Source of the DNA: Streptomyces sp. LUP47B
GTDB lineage: Bacteria > Actinomycetota > Actinomycetes > Streptomycetales > Streptomycetaceae
DNA length: 64,000 nt
Direction of reading: 5' to 3'
Assembly (NCBI RefSeq): GCF_001746295.1
Contig: NZ_MJAH01000004.1
Span: forward strand, 463,995-527,994
Position numbers and translations under genes: made by a program. Below, one piece after another: positions 1-8,497 of this stretch; the stretch's first letter is position 1; each line of letters starts with the position of its first letter. The notes below the pieces were generated by a model. That model worked only from the letters and a program-made list of their open reading frames with translations. It did no database searches and had not been told where the DNA came from.

Positions 1-1
1 C

Positions 2-859
2 AACTTCGCGTACGGCATCAGGCTGCTGCCCACGTCCAAGCGACGTGCGATGTCGGCGCTCTACGCGTTCTCACGGCGCGTCGACGACATCGGCGACGGC
101 GCGCTGGCGGACGACGTGAAGACCGCGAGACTCGAGGACACCCGGGCCATGCTGACCCGGGTGCGGGAGGGCTCGGTCGACGAGGACGACACCGATCCGG
201 TGGCCGTCGCCCTCGCCCATGCCGCAGAGACCTTCCCGATCCCGCTGAGCGGCCTGGACGAGCTGATCGACGGCGTCCTGATGGACGTACGCGGCGAGAC
301 CTACGAGACCTGGGACGACCTGAAGGTGTACTGCCGCTGTGTGGCGGGCGCCATCGGACGGCTCTCGCTCGGTGTTTTCGGCACCGAACCCGGGGCGCGC
401 GCCGCCGAACGCGCGCCGGAGTATGCCGACACGCTCGGTCTTGCGCTCCAGCTCACCAACATCCTCAGAGACGTCCGGGAGGACGCCGAGGGCGGACGCA
501 TCTACCTGCCCGCCGACGACCTCGCGAAGTTCGGCTGCTCGGCCGGCTTCAAGGGGCCGAAACCACCGGAGGGCGCCGACTTCGCGGGCCTCGTGCACTT
601 CGAAGTGCGACGGGCCCGCGCCCTTTTCGCCGAGGGTTACCGGCTGCTCCCCATGCTCGACCGGCGCAGCGGTGCCTGTGTCGCCGCCATGGCCGGCATC
701 TACCGCCGTCTGCTCGACCGCATCGAGCGCGACCCCGAGGCGGTGCTGCGCGGCCGGGTGTCACTGCCCGGACGTGAGAAGGCGTACGTCGCCGTCCGTG
801 GCCTGTCCGGTCTGGACGCACGGCATGTGACGCGGCAGACCGTCAGGAGGCGCGCCTGA
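2..859 (+). CDS. hpnD: Presqualene diphosphate synthase HpnD (5' end cut by window edge)
   Basis: The reading frame is open from base 2, so the true start lies left of the window; 285 residues are visible. It is a trans-isoprenyl diphosphate synthase of the squalene/phytoene synthase family that condenses two farnesyl diphosphates to presqualene diphosphate. Both Asp-rich Mg-binding motifs are present: RRVDDIGD near visible residue 25 and RDVREDAEGGRIYLP in the middle. The HpnD assignment, rather than HpnC or a phytoene synthase, comes from context: the desaturase HpnE follows and squalene-hopene cyclase lies downstream. The stop codon TGA (857-859) overlaps by one base an ATG that opens a 46-codon ORF, which suggests translational coupling. 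An hpnC gene would be expected just left of the window. Confidence 0.9.
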   Translation, partial: NFAYGIRLLPTSKRRAMSALYAFSRRVDDIGDGALADDVKTARLEDTRAMLTRVREGSVDEDDTDPVAVALAHAAETFPIPLSGLDELIDGVLMDVRGETYETWDDLKVYCRCVAGAIGRLSLGVFGTEPGARAAERAPEYADTLGLALQLTNILRDVREDAEGGRIYLPADDLAKFGCSAGFKGPKPPEGADFAGLVHFEVRRARALFAEGYRLLPMLDRRSGACVAAMAGIYRRLLDRIERDPEAVLRGRVSLPGREKAYVAVRGLSGLDARHVTRQTVRRRA

Positions 860-999
860 TGGACAATTCGGTCCAAGGTGATGCCACTGGAGAAAAGTGG
901 CACGCAACCCTCCGCTCGAGGACGGCGTCCCTGACTGCAACGGCCGGCCGTGCATCGTTCAAGCACCACGGCGTCCGCGCAGGGGAGGGTGTGCGATGA
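859..999 (+). CDS. 46-residue ORF filling the hpnD-hpnE gap
   Basis: This small ORF starts at an ATG overlapping the hpnD stop (TGATG) and ends at a TGA overlapping the hpnE ATG (ATGA), so it occupies the whole interval with coupling at both ends. The peptide begins MDNSVQGDATGEKWH and is basic and Thr/Ala/Arg-rich, with no signal peptide or membrane segment. I recall a family of very short Streptomyces proteins with a similar beginning (DUF6380), but I cannot confirm that here. It has few acidic residues and its third positions are less GC-biased than neighbouring genes, so it may instead be a conserved untranslated spacer or a dispersed repeat that happens to be open. Function unknown. Confidence 0.5.
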   Translation: MDNSVQGDATGEKWHATLRSRTASLTATAGRASFKHHGVRAGEGVR

Positions 1000-2390
1000 C
1001 CGACGGGCAGCAGTCCGGGCGGGACGCCGTCGTGATCGGCGGTGGGCTCGCCGGTATCACCACCGCGCTCGCGCTCGCCGACGCCGGAGTGCGCGTCACG
1101 CTGCTCGAAGGCAGACCGCGGCTGGGCGGACTCGCCTTCTCCTTCCAGCGCGGCGAACTGACCGTCGACAACGGACAGCACGTCTACCTGCGTTGCTGCA
1201 CCGCCTACCGCTGGTTCCTCGACCGCATCGAGGGAACGGCGCTGGCGCCGCTGCAGAACCGGCTCGACGTGCCCGTACTCGACGTGGCCCGGCCCGAGGG
1301 CCGACGGCTCGGCAGACTGCGGCGCGACGCGCTGCCGGTGCCCCTGCATCTGGGGCGCAGCCTCGCGACCTATCCGCATCTCTCGCTCGCCGAACGGGCC
1401 AGGGTGGGGCGCGCCGCGCTCGCACTCAAGGGACTCGACCTCGCCGATCCGAGCCTGGACGCACAGGACTTCGGCAACTGGCTGACCGCGCACGGTCAGT
1501 CGGCGCGTGCCATCGAGGCCCTGTGGGACCTGGTCGGGGTCGCCACCCTCAACGCGGTCGCGGGCGACGCCTCGCTGGGGCTCGCCGCGATGGTGTTCAA
1601 GACCGGTCTGCTGTCCGACCCGGGCGCGGCCGACATCGGCTGGGCGCACGTCCCGCTGGGTGAACTGCATGACCGGCTCGCCCGCAAGGCGCTCGACTCC
1701 GCGGGCGTGCGTACCGAGGTCCGTACACGCGTCACCTCCATCTCTACTGACGAGAACGGCACTTGGAGCGTTCAGGTTCCCGGGGAGACGCTCCGGGCCG
1801 ACGCGGTGGTCCTCGCCGTCGCCCAGGACGAGGCGTGTGACCTGCTGCCGGAGGGTGCGCTGGACGCCCCGGAAAATCTTCGACGGATCGGCACCGCGCC
1901 GATCCTCAACGTCCATGTCGTCTACGACCGCAAGGTCCTCGACAAGCCGTTCTTCGCGGCCCTCGGCACCCCGGTGCAGTGGGTCTTCGACCGCACCGAC
2001 GCCTCCGGGCTGCGCGAGGGCCAGTACCTCGCCCTGTCCCAGTCGGCCGCGCACGGCGAGATCGACGAGCCGGTGGCCGCGCTGCGCGAGCGGTATCTGC
2101 CCGAGCTGGAGCGGCTGCTTCCGCTCGCGCGCGGCGCCGAGGTGAAGGACTTCTTCGTGACCCGGGAGCGCACGGCGACGTTCGCTCCGGCCCCGGGCGT
2201 CGGACGGCTGCGGCCCGGCGCCCGTACGAAAGCCCCCGGCCTCTACCTGGCCGGCGCGTGGACCGCCACAGGGTGGCCCGCGACCATGGAGAGTGCGGTC
2301 CGCAGCGGTGTGAGTGCGGCGGACGCCGCTCTCGCCGCCCTGGGCCGGCCCCGCCCCGCCCGTCTCTTCGAGTTCGAGGAGGCCGCGTGA
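996..2390 (+). CDS. hpnE: Hydroxysqualene dehydroxylase / squalene-associated FAD desaturase HpnE
   Basis: The 464-residue protein starts with a GxGxxG FAD-binding motif (GGGLAGITTALALADAG, about residues 11-27) followed by the amine-oxidase/phytoene-desaturase pattern LEGRPRLGGLAFSF. The C terminus has the second FAD signature (LYLAGAWTATGWPATMESA). In the HpnC-HpnD-HpnE route to squalene this enzyme removes the hydroxyl of hydroxysqualene. The ATG at 996 is preceded by AGGGGAGG at 981-988. An in-frame ATG 33 codons upstream would add an atypical Arg/Pro/Cys-rich leader and is rejected. The stop TGA (2388-2390) overlaps an ATG, though the next gene more likely starts at GTG 2453. Confidence 0.92.
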   Translation: MTDGQQSGRDAVVIGGGLAGITTALALADAGVRVTLLEGRPRLGGLAFSFQRGELTVDNGQHVYLRCCTAYRWFLDRIEGTALAPLQNRLDVPVLDVARPEGRRLGRLRRDALPVPLHLGRSLATYPHLSLAERARVGRAALALKGLDLADPSLDAQDFGNWLTAHGQSARAIEALWDLVGVATLNAVAGDASLGLAAMVFKTGLLSDPGAADIGWAHVPLGELHDRLARKALDSAGVRTEVRTRVTSISTDENGTWSVQVPGETLRADAVVLAVAQDEACDLLPEGALDAPENLRRIGTAPILNVHVVYDRKVLDKPFFAALGTPVQWVFDRTDASGLREGQYLALSQSAAHGEIDEPVAALRERYLPELERLLPLARGAEVKDFFVTRERTATFAPAPGVGRLRPGARTKAPGLYLAGAWTATGWPATMESAVRSGVSAADAALAALGRPRPARLFEFEEAA

Positions 2391-2452
2391 TGCTCGACCA
2401 GCACGGCGTATCCGGCCCCAGCACCTCCGGTACCGCAACAAGAGGAGAGACT

Positions 2453-3526
2453 GTGCCCACTGTGCCCCCGGCAGAGACGGACGCTGCGAGGACCGCGGTG
2501 GACGTGACCGCGCTCCTCGAGCGCGGCCGGACCCTGGCGACACCGGAGCTGAAGGCGGCCGTCGACCGCCTGGCACCCCCGATGGACACCGTTTCCGCCT
2601 ACCACTTCGGCTGGATCGACGCCCAGGGCAACCCCGCGGACGGGGACGGCGGCAAGGCCGTGCGCCCCGCCCTCGCGGTGCTCTCGGCCGAGGTCACCGG
2701 CGCCCCGCCCGAGACCGGCATCCCCGGCGCCGTCGCCGTCGAACTGGTCCACAACTTCTCTCTGCTGCACGACGACCTGATGGACGGCGACGAACAGCGC
2801 CGCCACCGCGACACCGTGTGGAAGGTGCACGGCCCCGCCCAGGCCATCCTGGTCGGCGACGCCCTGTTCGCCCTGGCCAACGAGGTCCTGCTCGAACTCG
2901 GCACGGTCGAGGCCGGCCGCGCCACCCGCCGTCTGACCACCGCCACCCGCGCCCTGATCGACGGCCAGGCCCAGGACATCTCCTACGAGCACCGCGACCG
3001 CGTCAGCGTCGAGGAGTGCCTGGAGATGGAGGGCAACAAGACCGGCGCCCTGCTCGCCTGCGCCTCCTCCATCGGCGCCGTGCTCGGCGGCGCGGACGAC
3101 CGCACCGCCGACACCCTGGAGAAGTACGGCTACCACCTCGGCCTCGCCTTCCAGGCCGTCGACGACCTCCTCGGCATCTGGGGCGACCCCGTCTCCACCG
3201 GCAAGCAGACCTGGAGCGATCTGCGCCAGCGCAAGAAGTCCCTGCCGGTCGTGGCCGCGCTCGCGGCGGGCGGTGCCGCCTCCGAGCGGCTCGGCGAGAT
3301 CCTCGCCGCCGACGCCAAGAGCAGCGACTTCGAGAACTTCTCCGAGGAGGAGTTCGCGGCCCGTGCAGCCCTCATCGAGGAGGCCGGAGGCCGTGAGTGG
3401 ACGGCGGCGGAGGCCCGCCGTCAGCACACGGTCGCCATCGACGCCCTGCACGCCATCGACATGCCCGACCGGGTGCGGGACCGGTTCACGGCGCTCGCCG
3501 ACTTCGTCGTCGTACGAAAGAGATGA
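2453..3526 (+). CDS. Polyprenyl diphosphate synthase of the hop operon (probable farnesyl diphosphate supply)
   Basis: The 357-residue trans-prenyltransferase has both Asp-rich motifs: LLHDDLMDGDEQRRHRD as first (FARM, DDxxD) and QAVDDLLGIWGD as second (SARM). It elongates DMAPP/IPP to an allylic diphosphate. The hopanoid context suggests farnesyl diphosphate as product, but chain length cannot be read with confidence. The GTG at 2453 follows the strong ribosome site AGAGGAGAGA (2441-2450). An in-frame ATG at 2390, overlapping the hpnE stop, would add 21 residues and is the alternative start. A 121-base gap follows, containing a GCCGGC-rich potential hairpin, before the cyclase gene. Confidence 0.9.
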   Translation: MPTVPPAETDAARTAVDVTALLERGRTLATPELKAAVDRLAPPMDTVSAYHFGWIDAQGNPADGDGGKAVRPALAVLSAEVTGAPPETGIPGAVAVELVHNFSLLHDDLMDGDEQRRHRDTVWKVHGPAQAILVGDALFALANEVLLELGTVEAGRATRRLTTATRALIDGQAQDISYEHRDRVSVEECLEMEGNKTGALLACASSIGAVLGGADDRTADTLEKYGYHLGLAFQAVDDLLGIWGDPVSTGKQTWSDLRQRKKSLPVVAALAAGGAASERLGEILAADAKSSDFENFSEEEFAARAALIEEAGGREWTAAEARRQHTVAIDALHAIDMPDRVRDRFTALADFVVVRKR

Positions 3527-3647
3527 TCACTATCGGTCGAATAGCCCTCGCGTAGTCGCCGGCCGGTGCTGCGAGGAAAGGAAAGGCGCCGGCCGACGGC
3601 GGACCCACAGCAGAGCACCACATTGCACACTGCACGAAGGGGAAGCC

Positions 3648-5639
3648 ATGACAGCGACGACCGACGGAAGCACCGGGGCCCTGCCGCCCCGCGCTGCCGC
3701 GGCCAGCGAAACCCACCTCGACACCCCCGTGGCGGCCGGGATACAAGAAGCCGCCGTACGTGCCGTACAGCGCGCCACCGAGCACCTGCTCGCCCGGCAG
3801 GACGCCGAGGGCTGGTGGAAGGGCGACCTCGAGACCAACGTCACGATGGACGCCGAGGACCTGCTGCTCCGACAGTTCCTGGGTATCCGCGACGAGTCGA
3901 CCACCCGGGCCGCCGCCCGGTTCATCCGCGGCGAGCAGCGCGAGGACGGCGCCTGGACGAGCTTCTACGGCGGGCCCGGCGAACTCTCCACCACCATCGA
4001 GGCGTACGTCGCCCTCCGCCTGGACGGCGACTCGCCCGACGCCCCGCACATGGCGAAGGCCTCCGCCTGGGTCCGCGCTCAGGGCGGTATCGCCGCCGCC
4101 CGGGTGTTCACCCGGATCTGGCTCGCCCTGTTCGGCTGGTGGAAGTGGGAGGACCTGCCCGAACTCCCGCCGGAACTCATCTACTTCCCCCAGTGGATGC
4201 CGCTCAACATCTACGACTTCGGCTGCTGGGCCCGCCAGACCATCGTCCCGCTGACGATCGTCTCCGCGAAGCGCCCGGTCCGGCCCGCGCCCTTCCCGCT
4301 CGACGAACTGCACCTCGACCCGGCCGATCCGAACCCGGCCAAGCCCCTCGCCTCGGTGGCGAGTTGGGACGGTGCCTTCCAGCGTCTCGACAAGGCCCTG
4401 CACCGGCTGCGCAAGGTCGCCCCGCGCCGACTGCGCAGAGCCGCGATGAACAGCGCGGCCCGCTGGATCATCGAGCGGCAGGAGAACGACGGCTGCTGGG
4501 GCGGCATCCAGCCCCCGGCCGTCTATTCGGTGATCGCGCTTCATCTGCTCGGCTACGACCTCGAACACCCGGTCATTCGGGCCGGGTTGGAGTCCCTGGA
4601 CCGCTTCGCCATCTGGCGCGAGGACGGGTCCCGGATGATCGAGGCCTGCCAGTCGCCGGTGTGGGACACCTGCCTCGCGACCATCGCGCTCGCCGACGCG
4701 GGCGTGCCCGCCGATCATCCGCAGCTCGTCAAGGCCGCGGACTGGATGCTCGGCGAGGAGATCGTCCGGCCCGGCGACTGGGCCGTCAAGCGACCCCAAC
4801 TCCCGCCGGGCGGCTGGGCTTTCGAGTTCCACAACGACAACTACCCCGACATCGACGACACCGCCGAGGTCGTCCTCGCCCTGCGCCGGGTCAGGCACCA
4901 CGACCCCGAGCGGGTGGAGAAGGCCATCGGGCGCGGGGTGCGCTGGAACCTCGGGATGCAGTCGAAGAACGGGGGCTGGGGAGCCTTCGACGTCGACAAC
5001 ACCAGCCCGTTCCCCAACCGCCTGCCGTTCTGCGACTTCGGCGAGGTCATCGACCCGCCGTCCGCCGACGTCACCGCGCACGTGGTGGAGATGCTCGCGA
5101 TCGAGGGGCTGTCCCACGACCCGCGCACCCGGCGCGGCATCGAGTGGCTGCTCGCCGAACAGGAGCCGGACGGCTCGTGGTTCGGGCGCTGGGGCGTCAA
5201 CTACGTCTACGGCACCGGGTCGGTGGTGCCCGCGCTGACCGCCGCCGGTCTGCCCGCCTCGCACCCGGCGATCCGGCGGGCGGTGGCCTGGCTGGAGAAG
5301 GTGCAGAACGACGACGGGGGTTGGGGGGAGGACCTGCGCTCCTACAAGTACGTCAAGGAGTGGAGCGGCCGCGGCGCCTCCACGGCCTCGCAGACGGCCT
5401 GGGCGCTGATGGCGCTGCTGGCCGCGGGGGAGAAGGACTCCAAGGCCGTCGAGCGCGGCGTCGAGTGGCTCGCGACCACCCAGCGCGAGGACGGCTCCTG
5501 GGACGAGCCCTACTTCACCGGCACCGGTTTCCCCTGGGACTTCTCCATCAACTACCACCTCTACCGGCAGGTCTTCCCGCTCACCGCCCTCGGACGTTAC
5601 GTCCACGGAGAACCGTTCTCCCGGACCGAGGCGGTCTGA
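3648..5639 (+). CDS. shc: Squalene-hopene cyclase
   Basis: This 663-residue class II terpene cyclase protonates squalene and folds it to hop-22(29)-ene/diplopterol. The catalytic DxDD motif is D401-I-D403-D404 (DIDDTAEV). At least six QW-type repeats are visible, for example QDAEGWWKGDLETN, QENDGCWGGIQP, QEPDGSWFGRWG, QNDDGGWGEDL and QREDGSWDEPYFTGTGFP. Length and C-terminal end match bacterial SHCs. It is expected to be monotopic on the inner membrane face. The ATG at 3648 follows GAAGGGGAAG. The stop overlaps the ATG of hpnG by one base, so the two are probably coupled. Confidence 0.96.
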   Translation: MTATTDGSTGALPPRAAAASETHLDTPVAAGIQEAAVRAVQRATEHLLARQDAEGWWKGDLETNVTMDAEDLLLRQFLGIRDESTTRAAARFIRGEQREDGAWTSFYGGPGELSTTIEAYVALRLDGDSPDAPHMAKASAWVRAQGGIAAARVFTRIWLALFGWWKWEDLPELPPELIYFPQWMPLNIYDFGCWARQTIVPLTIVSAKRPVRPAPFPLDELHLDPADPNPAKPLASVASWDGAFQRLDKALHRLRKVAPRRLRRAAMNSAARWIIERQENDGCWGGIQPPAVYSVIALHLLGYDLEHPVIRAGLESLDRFAIWREDGSRMIEACQSPVWDTCLATIALADAGVPADHPQLVKAADWMLGEEIVRPGDWAVKRPQLPPGGWAFEFHNDNYPDIDDTAEVVLALRRVRHHDPERVEKAIGRGVRWNLGMQSKNGGWGAFDVDNTSPFPNRLPFCDFGEVIDPPSADVTAHVVEMLAIEGLSHDPRTRRGIEWLLAEQEPDGSWFGRWGVNYVYGTGSVVPALTAAGLPASHPAIRRAVAWLEKVQNDDGGWGEDLRSYKYVKEWSGRGASTASQTAWALMALLAAGEKDSKAVERGVEWLATTQREDGSWDEPYFTGTGFPWDFSINYHLYRQVFPLTALGRYVHGEPFSRTEAV

Positions 5640-6280
5640 TGAGCACCCAGCCCGCCACCGCCCCGCTGCTGATCGCCTGCGCTCTCGGCATCGAGCACCT
5701 CGCCCTGCGCACCGGCGACCGCGGCGGGGCCGGCGGGCCGGTCACCCTGCTCAGGACGGGCATGGGCCCCAAGGCGGCGGAACGGTCCGTCACCCGGCGC
5801 CTCGCCGACCCGGCGCTCGCCGGGGCCGCCGTCCTGGCCACCGGCTTCTGCGCGGGGCTCGCCCCCGGGATGCACCCCGGCGATCTGGTGGTCGCCGAGG
5901 AGACCCGGGATCCGGACGGAACCGTTCCCTGTGTGCAGACCGACCTACTGGTCAAGGAGCTCGTACGGGCCGTACCGGGACGTACCGTGCACACCGGACC
6001 GCTCACCGGCTCCGATCACGTCGTACGCGGTCACGAGCGGTCGGATCTGCTCGCGACCGGCGCGATCGCGGTCGACATGGAGTCCGCGGCCACGCTCCTG
6101 AGCGCCGTGCGTGCGGGTGAGCACCCTGTTGCGGCCGTCCGGGTGGTCGTGGATGCTCCACAACATGAACTCGTCCGGATCGGCACGGTACGCGGTGGAA
6201 TATCAGCCTTCCGCGTCCTTCGTTCCGTTCTTCCAGCTTTCCATGAATGGCACCGTTCCTTGCTGCTCCCCAGGAGGTGA
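5639..6280 (+). CDS. hpnG: Adenosylhopane nucleosidase/phosphorylase HpnG
   Basis: The 213-residue protein belongs to the purine/uridine phosphorylase-like fold. Visible elements are LIACALGIE at the N terminus, TGFCAGLAPGMHPGDLVVAEE, and AVDMESAA near residue 145, the nucleoside-binding Met-Glu motif of this superfamily. In hopanoid pathways HpnG releases adenine from adenosylhopane, giving ribosylhopane or its phosphate. The ATG (5639-5641) overlaps the cyclase stop. The ribosome site of the next gene, AGGAGG, lies inside its last codons and stop. It could in principle be a general nucleosidase, but its place between shc and hpnH makes HpnG the best call. Confidence 0.9.
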   Translation: MSTQPATAPLLIACALGIEHLALRTGDRGGAGGPVTLLRTGMGPKAAERSVTRRLADPALAGAAVLATGFCAGLAPGMHPGDLVVAEETRDPDGTVPCVQTDLLVKELVRAVPGRTVHTGPLTGSDHVVRGHERSDLLATGAIAVDMESAATLLSAVRAGEHPVAAVRVVVDAPQHELVRIGTVRGGISAFRVLRSVLPAFHEWHRSLLLPRR

Positions 6281-6285
6281 GCCAG

Positions 6286-7308
6286 ATGGCCATGCCGCTG
6301 CGCCAGTCCATCAAGGTCGCTACATACTTGGCCGAACAAAAGCTCCGCAAGCGGGACAAGTTCCCGCTGATCGTGGAGCTGGAGCCCCTCTTCGCGTGCA
6401 ATCTCAAATGCGAGGGCTGTGGCAAGATCCAGCATCCTGCGGGTGTCCTCAAGCAGCGCATGCCGGTGGCGCAGGCCGTCGGGGCGGTGTTGGAGTCGGG
6501 TGCGCCGATGGTGTCCATCGCCGGTGGTGAGCCGCTGATGCATCCTCAGATCGACGAGATCGTGCGGCAGTTGGTGGCGAAGAAGAAGTACGTCTTCCTC
6601 TGCACCAACGCCATGCTGCTGCGCAAGAAGATGGACAAGTTCAAGCCCTCCCCCTATTTCGCCTTCGCGGTGCACATCGACGGGCTGCGTGAGCGGCACG
6701 ACGAGTCGGTGGCGAAGGAGGGCGTGTTCGACGAGGCCGTGGAGGCGATCAAGGAGGCCAAGAAGCGCGGCTTCCGGGTCACCACCAACTCGACCTTCTT
6801 CAACACCGACACCCCGCAGACCATCATCGAGGTGCTCAACTTCCTCAACGACGACCTCAAGGTCGACGAGATGATGATCTCGCCCGCCTACGCCTACGAG
6901 AAGGCGCCCGACCAGGAGCACTTCCTGGGCGTGGAGCAGACCCGTGAGCTGTTCAAGAAGGCCTTCGCGGGCGGCAACCGCAAGAAGTGGCGGCTCAACC
7001 ACTCCCCGCTCTTCCTGGACTTCCTGGAGGGCAAGGTCGACTTTCCGTGCACGGCCTGGGCGATCCCGAACTACTCCCTGTTCGGCTGGCAGCGCCCCTG
7101 CTACCTGATGAGTGACGGGTACGTGCCGACGTACCGCGAACTCATCGAGGAGACCGACTGGGACAAGTACGGCCGCGGCAAGGACCCGCGGTGCGCCAAC
7201 TGCATGGCGCACTGCGGCTACGAGCCCACCGCCGTTCTCGCCACCATGGGCTCGCTCAAGGAGTCGCTGCGCGCCATGCGCGAGACGGTCTCCGGAAACC
7301 GCGAGTAG
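6286..7308 (+). CDS. hpnH: Adenosyl-hopene transferase HpnH (radical SAM)
   Basis: The 340-residue radical SAM enzyme carries the [4Fe-4S] ligating CX3CX2C motif at C38, C42 and C45 ([11 protein letters not shown]), the GGEPL SAM motif ([11 protein letters not shown]) near residue 80, and a Cys-rich C terminus ([16 protein letters not shown]). HpnH attaches the 5'-deoxyadenosyl group to diploptene, starting the C35 side chain. The ATG at 6286 sits nine bases after AGGAGG (6272-6277); an earlier in-frame ATG at 6247 lacks such a site. The gene follows hpnG by five bases and precedes ispG by four. Confidence 0.95.
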   Translation: MAMPLRQSIKVATYLAEQKLRKRDKFPLIVELEPLFACNLKCEGCGKIQHPAGVLKQRMPVAQAVGAVLESGAPMVSIAGGEPLMHPQIDEIVRQLVAKKKYVFLCTNAMLLRKKMDKFKPSPYFAFAVHIDGLRERHDESVAKEGVFDEAVEAIKEAKKRGFRVTTNSTFFNTDTPQTIIEVLNFLNDDLKVDEMMISPAYAYEKAPDQEHFLGVEQTRELFKKAFAGGNRKKWRLNHSPLFLDFLEGKVDFPCTAWAIPNYSLFGWQRPCYLMSDGYVPTYRELIEETDWDKYGRGKDPRCANCMAHCGYEPTAVLATMGSLKESLRAMRETVSGNRE

Positions 7309-7312
7309 CGCC

Positions 7313-8470
7313 ATGACCGCCGTTTCCTTGGGCGTCCCCGAGGTACCGGTCCGACCGATCGCCGAGCGGCGCCTGTCGCGGCAGATCCACGTCGGACCGG
7401 TGGCGGTCGGGGGCGGGGCCCCGGTGTCGGTGCAGTCGATGACGACGACCCGTACGTCGGACATCGGCGCCACGCTCCAGCAGATCGCCGAGCTCACGGC
7501 GTCCGGCTGCCAGATCGTCCGCGTCGCCTGCCCCACGCAGGACGACGCGGACGCCCTGGCGACCATCGCGCGCAAGTCGCAGATCCCGGTGATCGCGGAC
7601 ATCCACTTCCAGCCCAAGTACGTCTTCGCCGCCATCGAGGCCGGCTGCGCGGCCGTACGCGTCAATCCCGGCAACATCAAGCAGTTCGACGACAAGGTCA
7701 AGGAGATCGCGCGGGCCGCGAAGGACCACGGCACGCCGATCCGGATCGGGGTCAACGCCGGGTCGCTGGACCGGCGGCTGCTCCAGAAGTACGGGAAGGC
7801 GACCCCCGAGGCGCTGGTCGAATCGGCGTTGTGGGAAGCGTCGCTGTTCGAGGAGCACGGCTTCCGGGACATCAAGATCTCCGTCAAGCACAACGATCCC
7901 GTGGTGATGGTCAGCGCCTACACGCTGCTCGCCGAGCAGTGCGACTACCCGCTGCACCTGGGGGTCACCGAGGCCGGGCCCGCCTTCCAGGGGACGATCA
8001 AGTCGGCGGTGGCCTTCGGCGCCCTGCTCAGCAGGGGGATCGGCGACACCATCCGGGTGTCCCTGTCCGCGCCGCCGGTCGAGGAGGTCAAGGTCGGCAT
8101 CCAGATCCTGGAGTCGCTGAACCTGCGGCAACGCCGGCTGGAGATCGTGTCGTGTCCCTCCTGCGGGCGGGCGCAGGTCGACGTCTACAAGCTGGCCGAC
8201 GAGGTCACGGCGGGTCTCGAGGGCATGGAAGTGCCCCTGCGGGTCGCGGTGATGGGATGTGTGGTCAACGGTCCCGGCGAGGCACGGGAGGCCGACCTCG
8301 GGGTCGCCTCCGGCAACGGCAAGGGGCAGATCTTCGTGAAGGGCGAGGTCATCAAGACCGTCCCGGAGTCGAAGATCGTGGAGACCCTCATCGAGGAGGC
8401 GATGAAGATCGCCGAACAGATGGAGCAGGACGGCGTCGCGTCGGGGGAGCCGGCCGTCACCGTGAGTTGA
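7313..8470 (+). CDS. ispG: 4-hydroxy-3-methylbut-2-enyl diphosphate synthase IspG (hop operon copy)
   Basis: This 385-residue GcpE/IspG enzyme reduces MEcPP to HMBPP in the MEP pathway. Recognisable segments are [19 protein letters not shown] at the N terminus, [16 protein letters not shown], the cluster-binding [12 protein letters not shown], and [14 protein letters not shown] with the third Cys and the catalytic Glu. Known streptomycetes carry a second ispG elsewhere, so this is likely a dedicated copy that lifts isoprenoid flow when hopanoids are made. It starts four bases after hpnH, whose 3' end supplies no strong ribosome site, so expression may depend on readthrough from hpnH. Confidence 0.95.
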   Translation: MTAVSLGVPEVPVRPIAERRLSRQIHVGPVAVGGGAPVSVQSMTTTRTSDIGATLQQIAELTASGCQIVRVACPTQDDADALATIARKSQIPVIADIHFQPKYVFAAIEAGCAAVRVNPGNIKQFDDKVKEIARAAKDHGTPIRIGVNAGSLDRRLLQKYGKATPEALVESALWEASLFEEHGFRDIKISVKHNDPVVMVSAYTLLAEQCDYPLHLGVTEAGPAFQGTIKSAVAFGALLSRGIGDTIRVSLSAPPVEEVKVGIQILESLNLRQRRLEIVSCPSCGRAQVDVYKLADEVTAGLEGMEVPLRVAVMGCVVNGPGEAREADLGVASGNGKGQIFVKGEVIKTVPESKIVETLIEEAMKIAEQMEQDGVASGEPAVTVS

Positions 8471-8497
8471 ACAGCACGGACCGAAGGGGGCCCGAGC

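Noticed and set aside
897..995. 33-codon N-terminal extension of hpnE
   Set aside because: No ribosome site at 897, and AGGGGAGG stands before ATG 996; the same bases are better explained by the coupled 46-codon ORF.
3550..3605. GCCGGC-rich hairpin between the prenyl synthase and shc as a terminator
   Set aside because: GGCCGGC-type sequence is self-complementary by chance in such DNA, and a terminator inside the operon is unlikely without other evidence.
3486..5606. 706-codon minus-strand ORF opposite shc
   Set aside because: A shadow of the GC-rich cyclase gene; the plus frame has DxDD and QW motifs.
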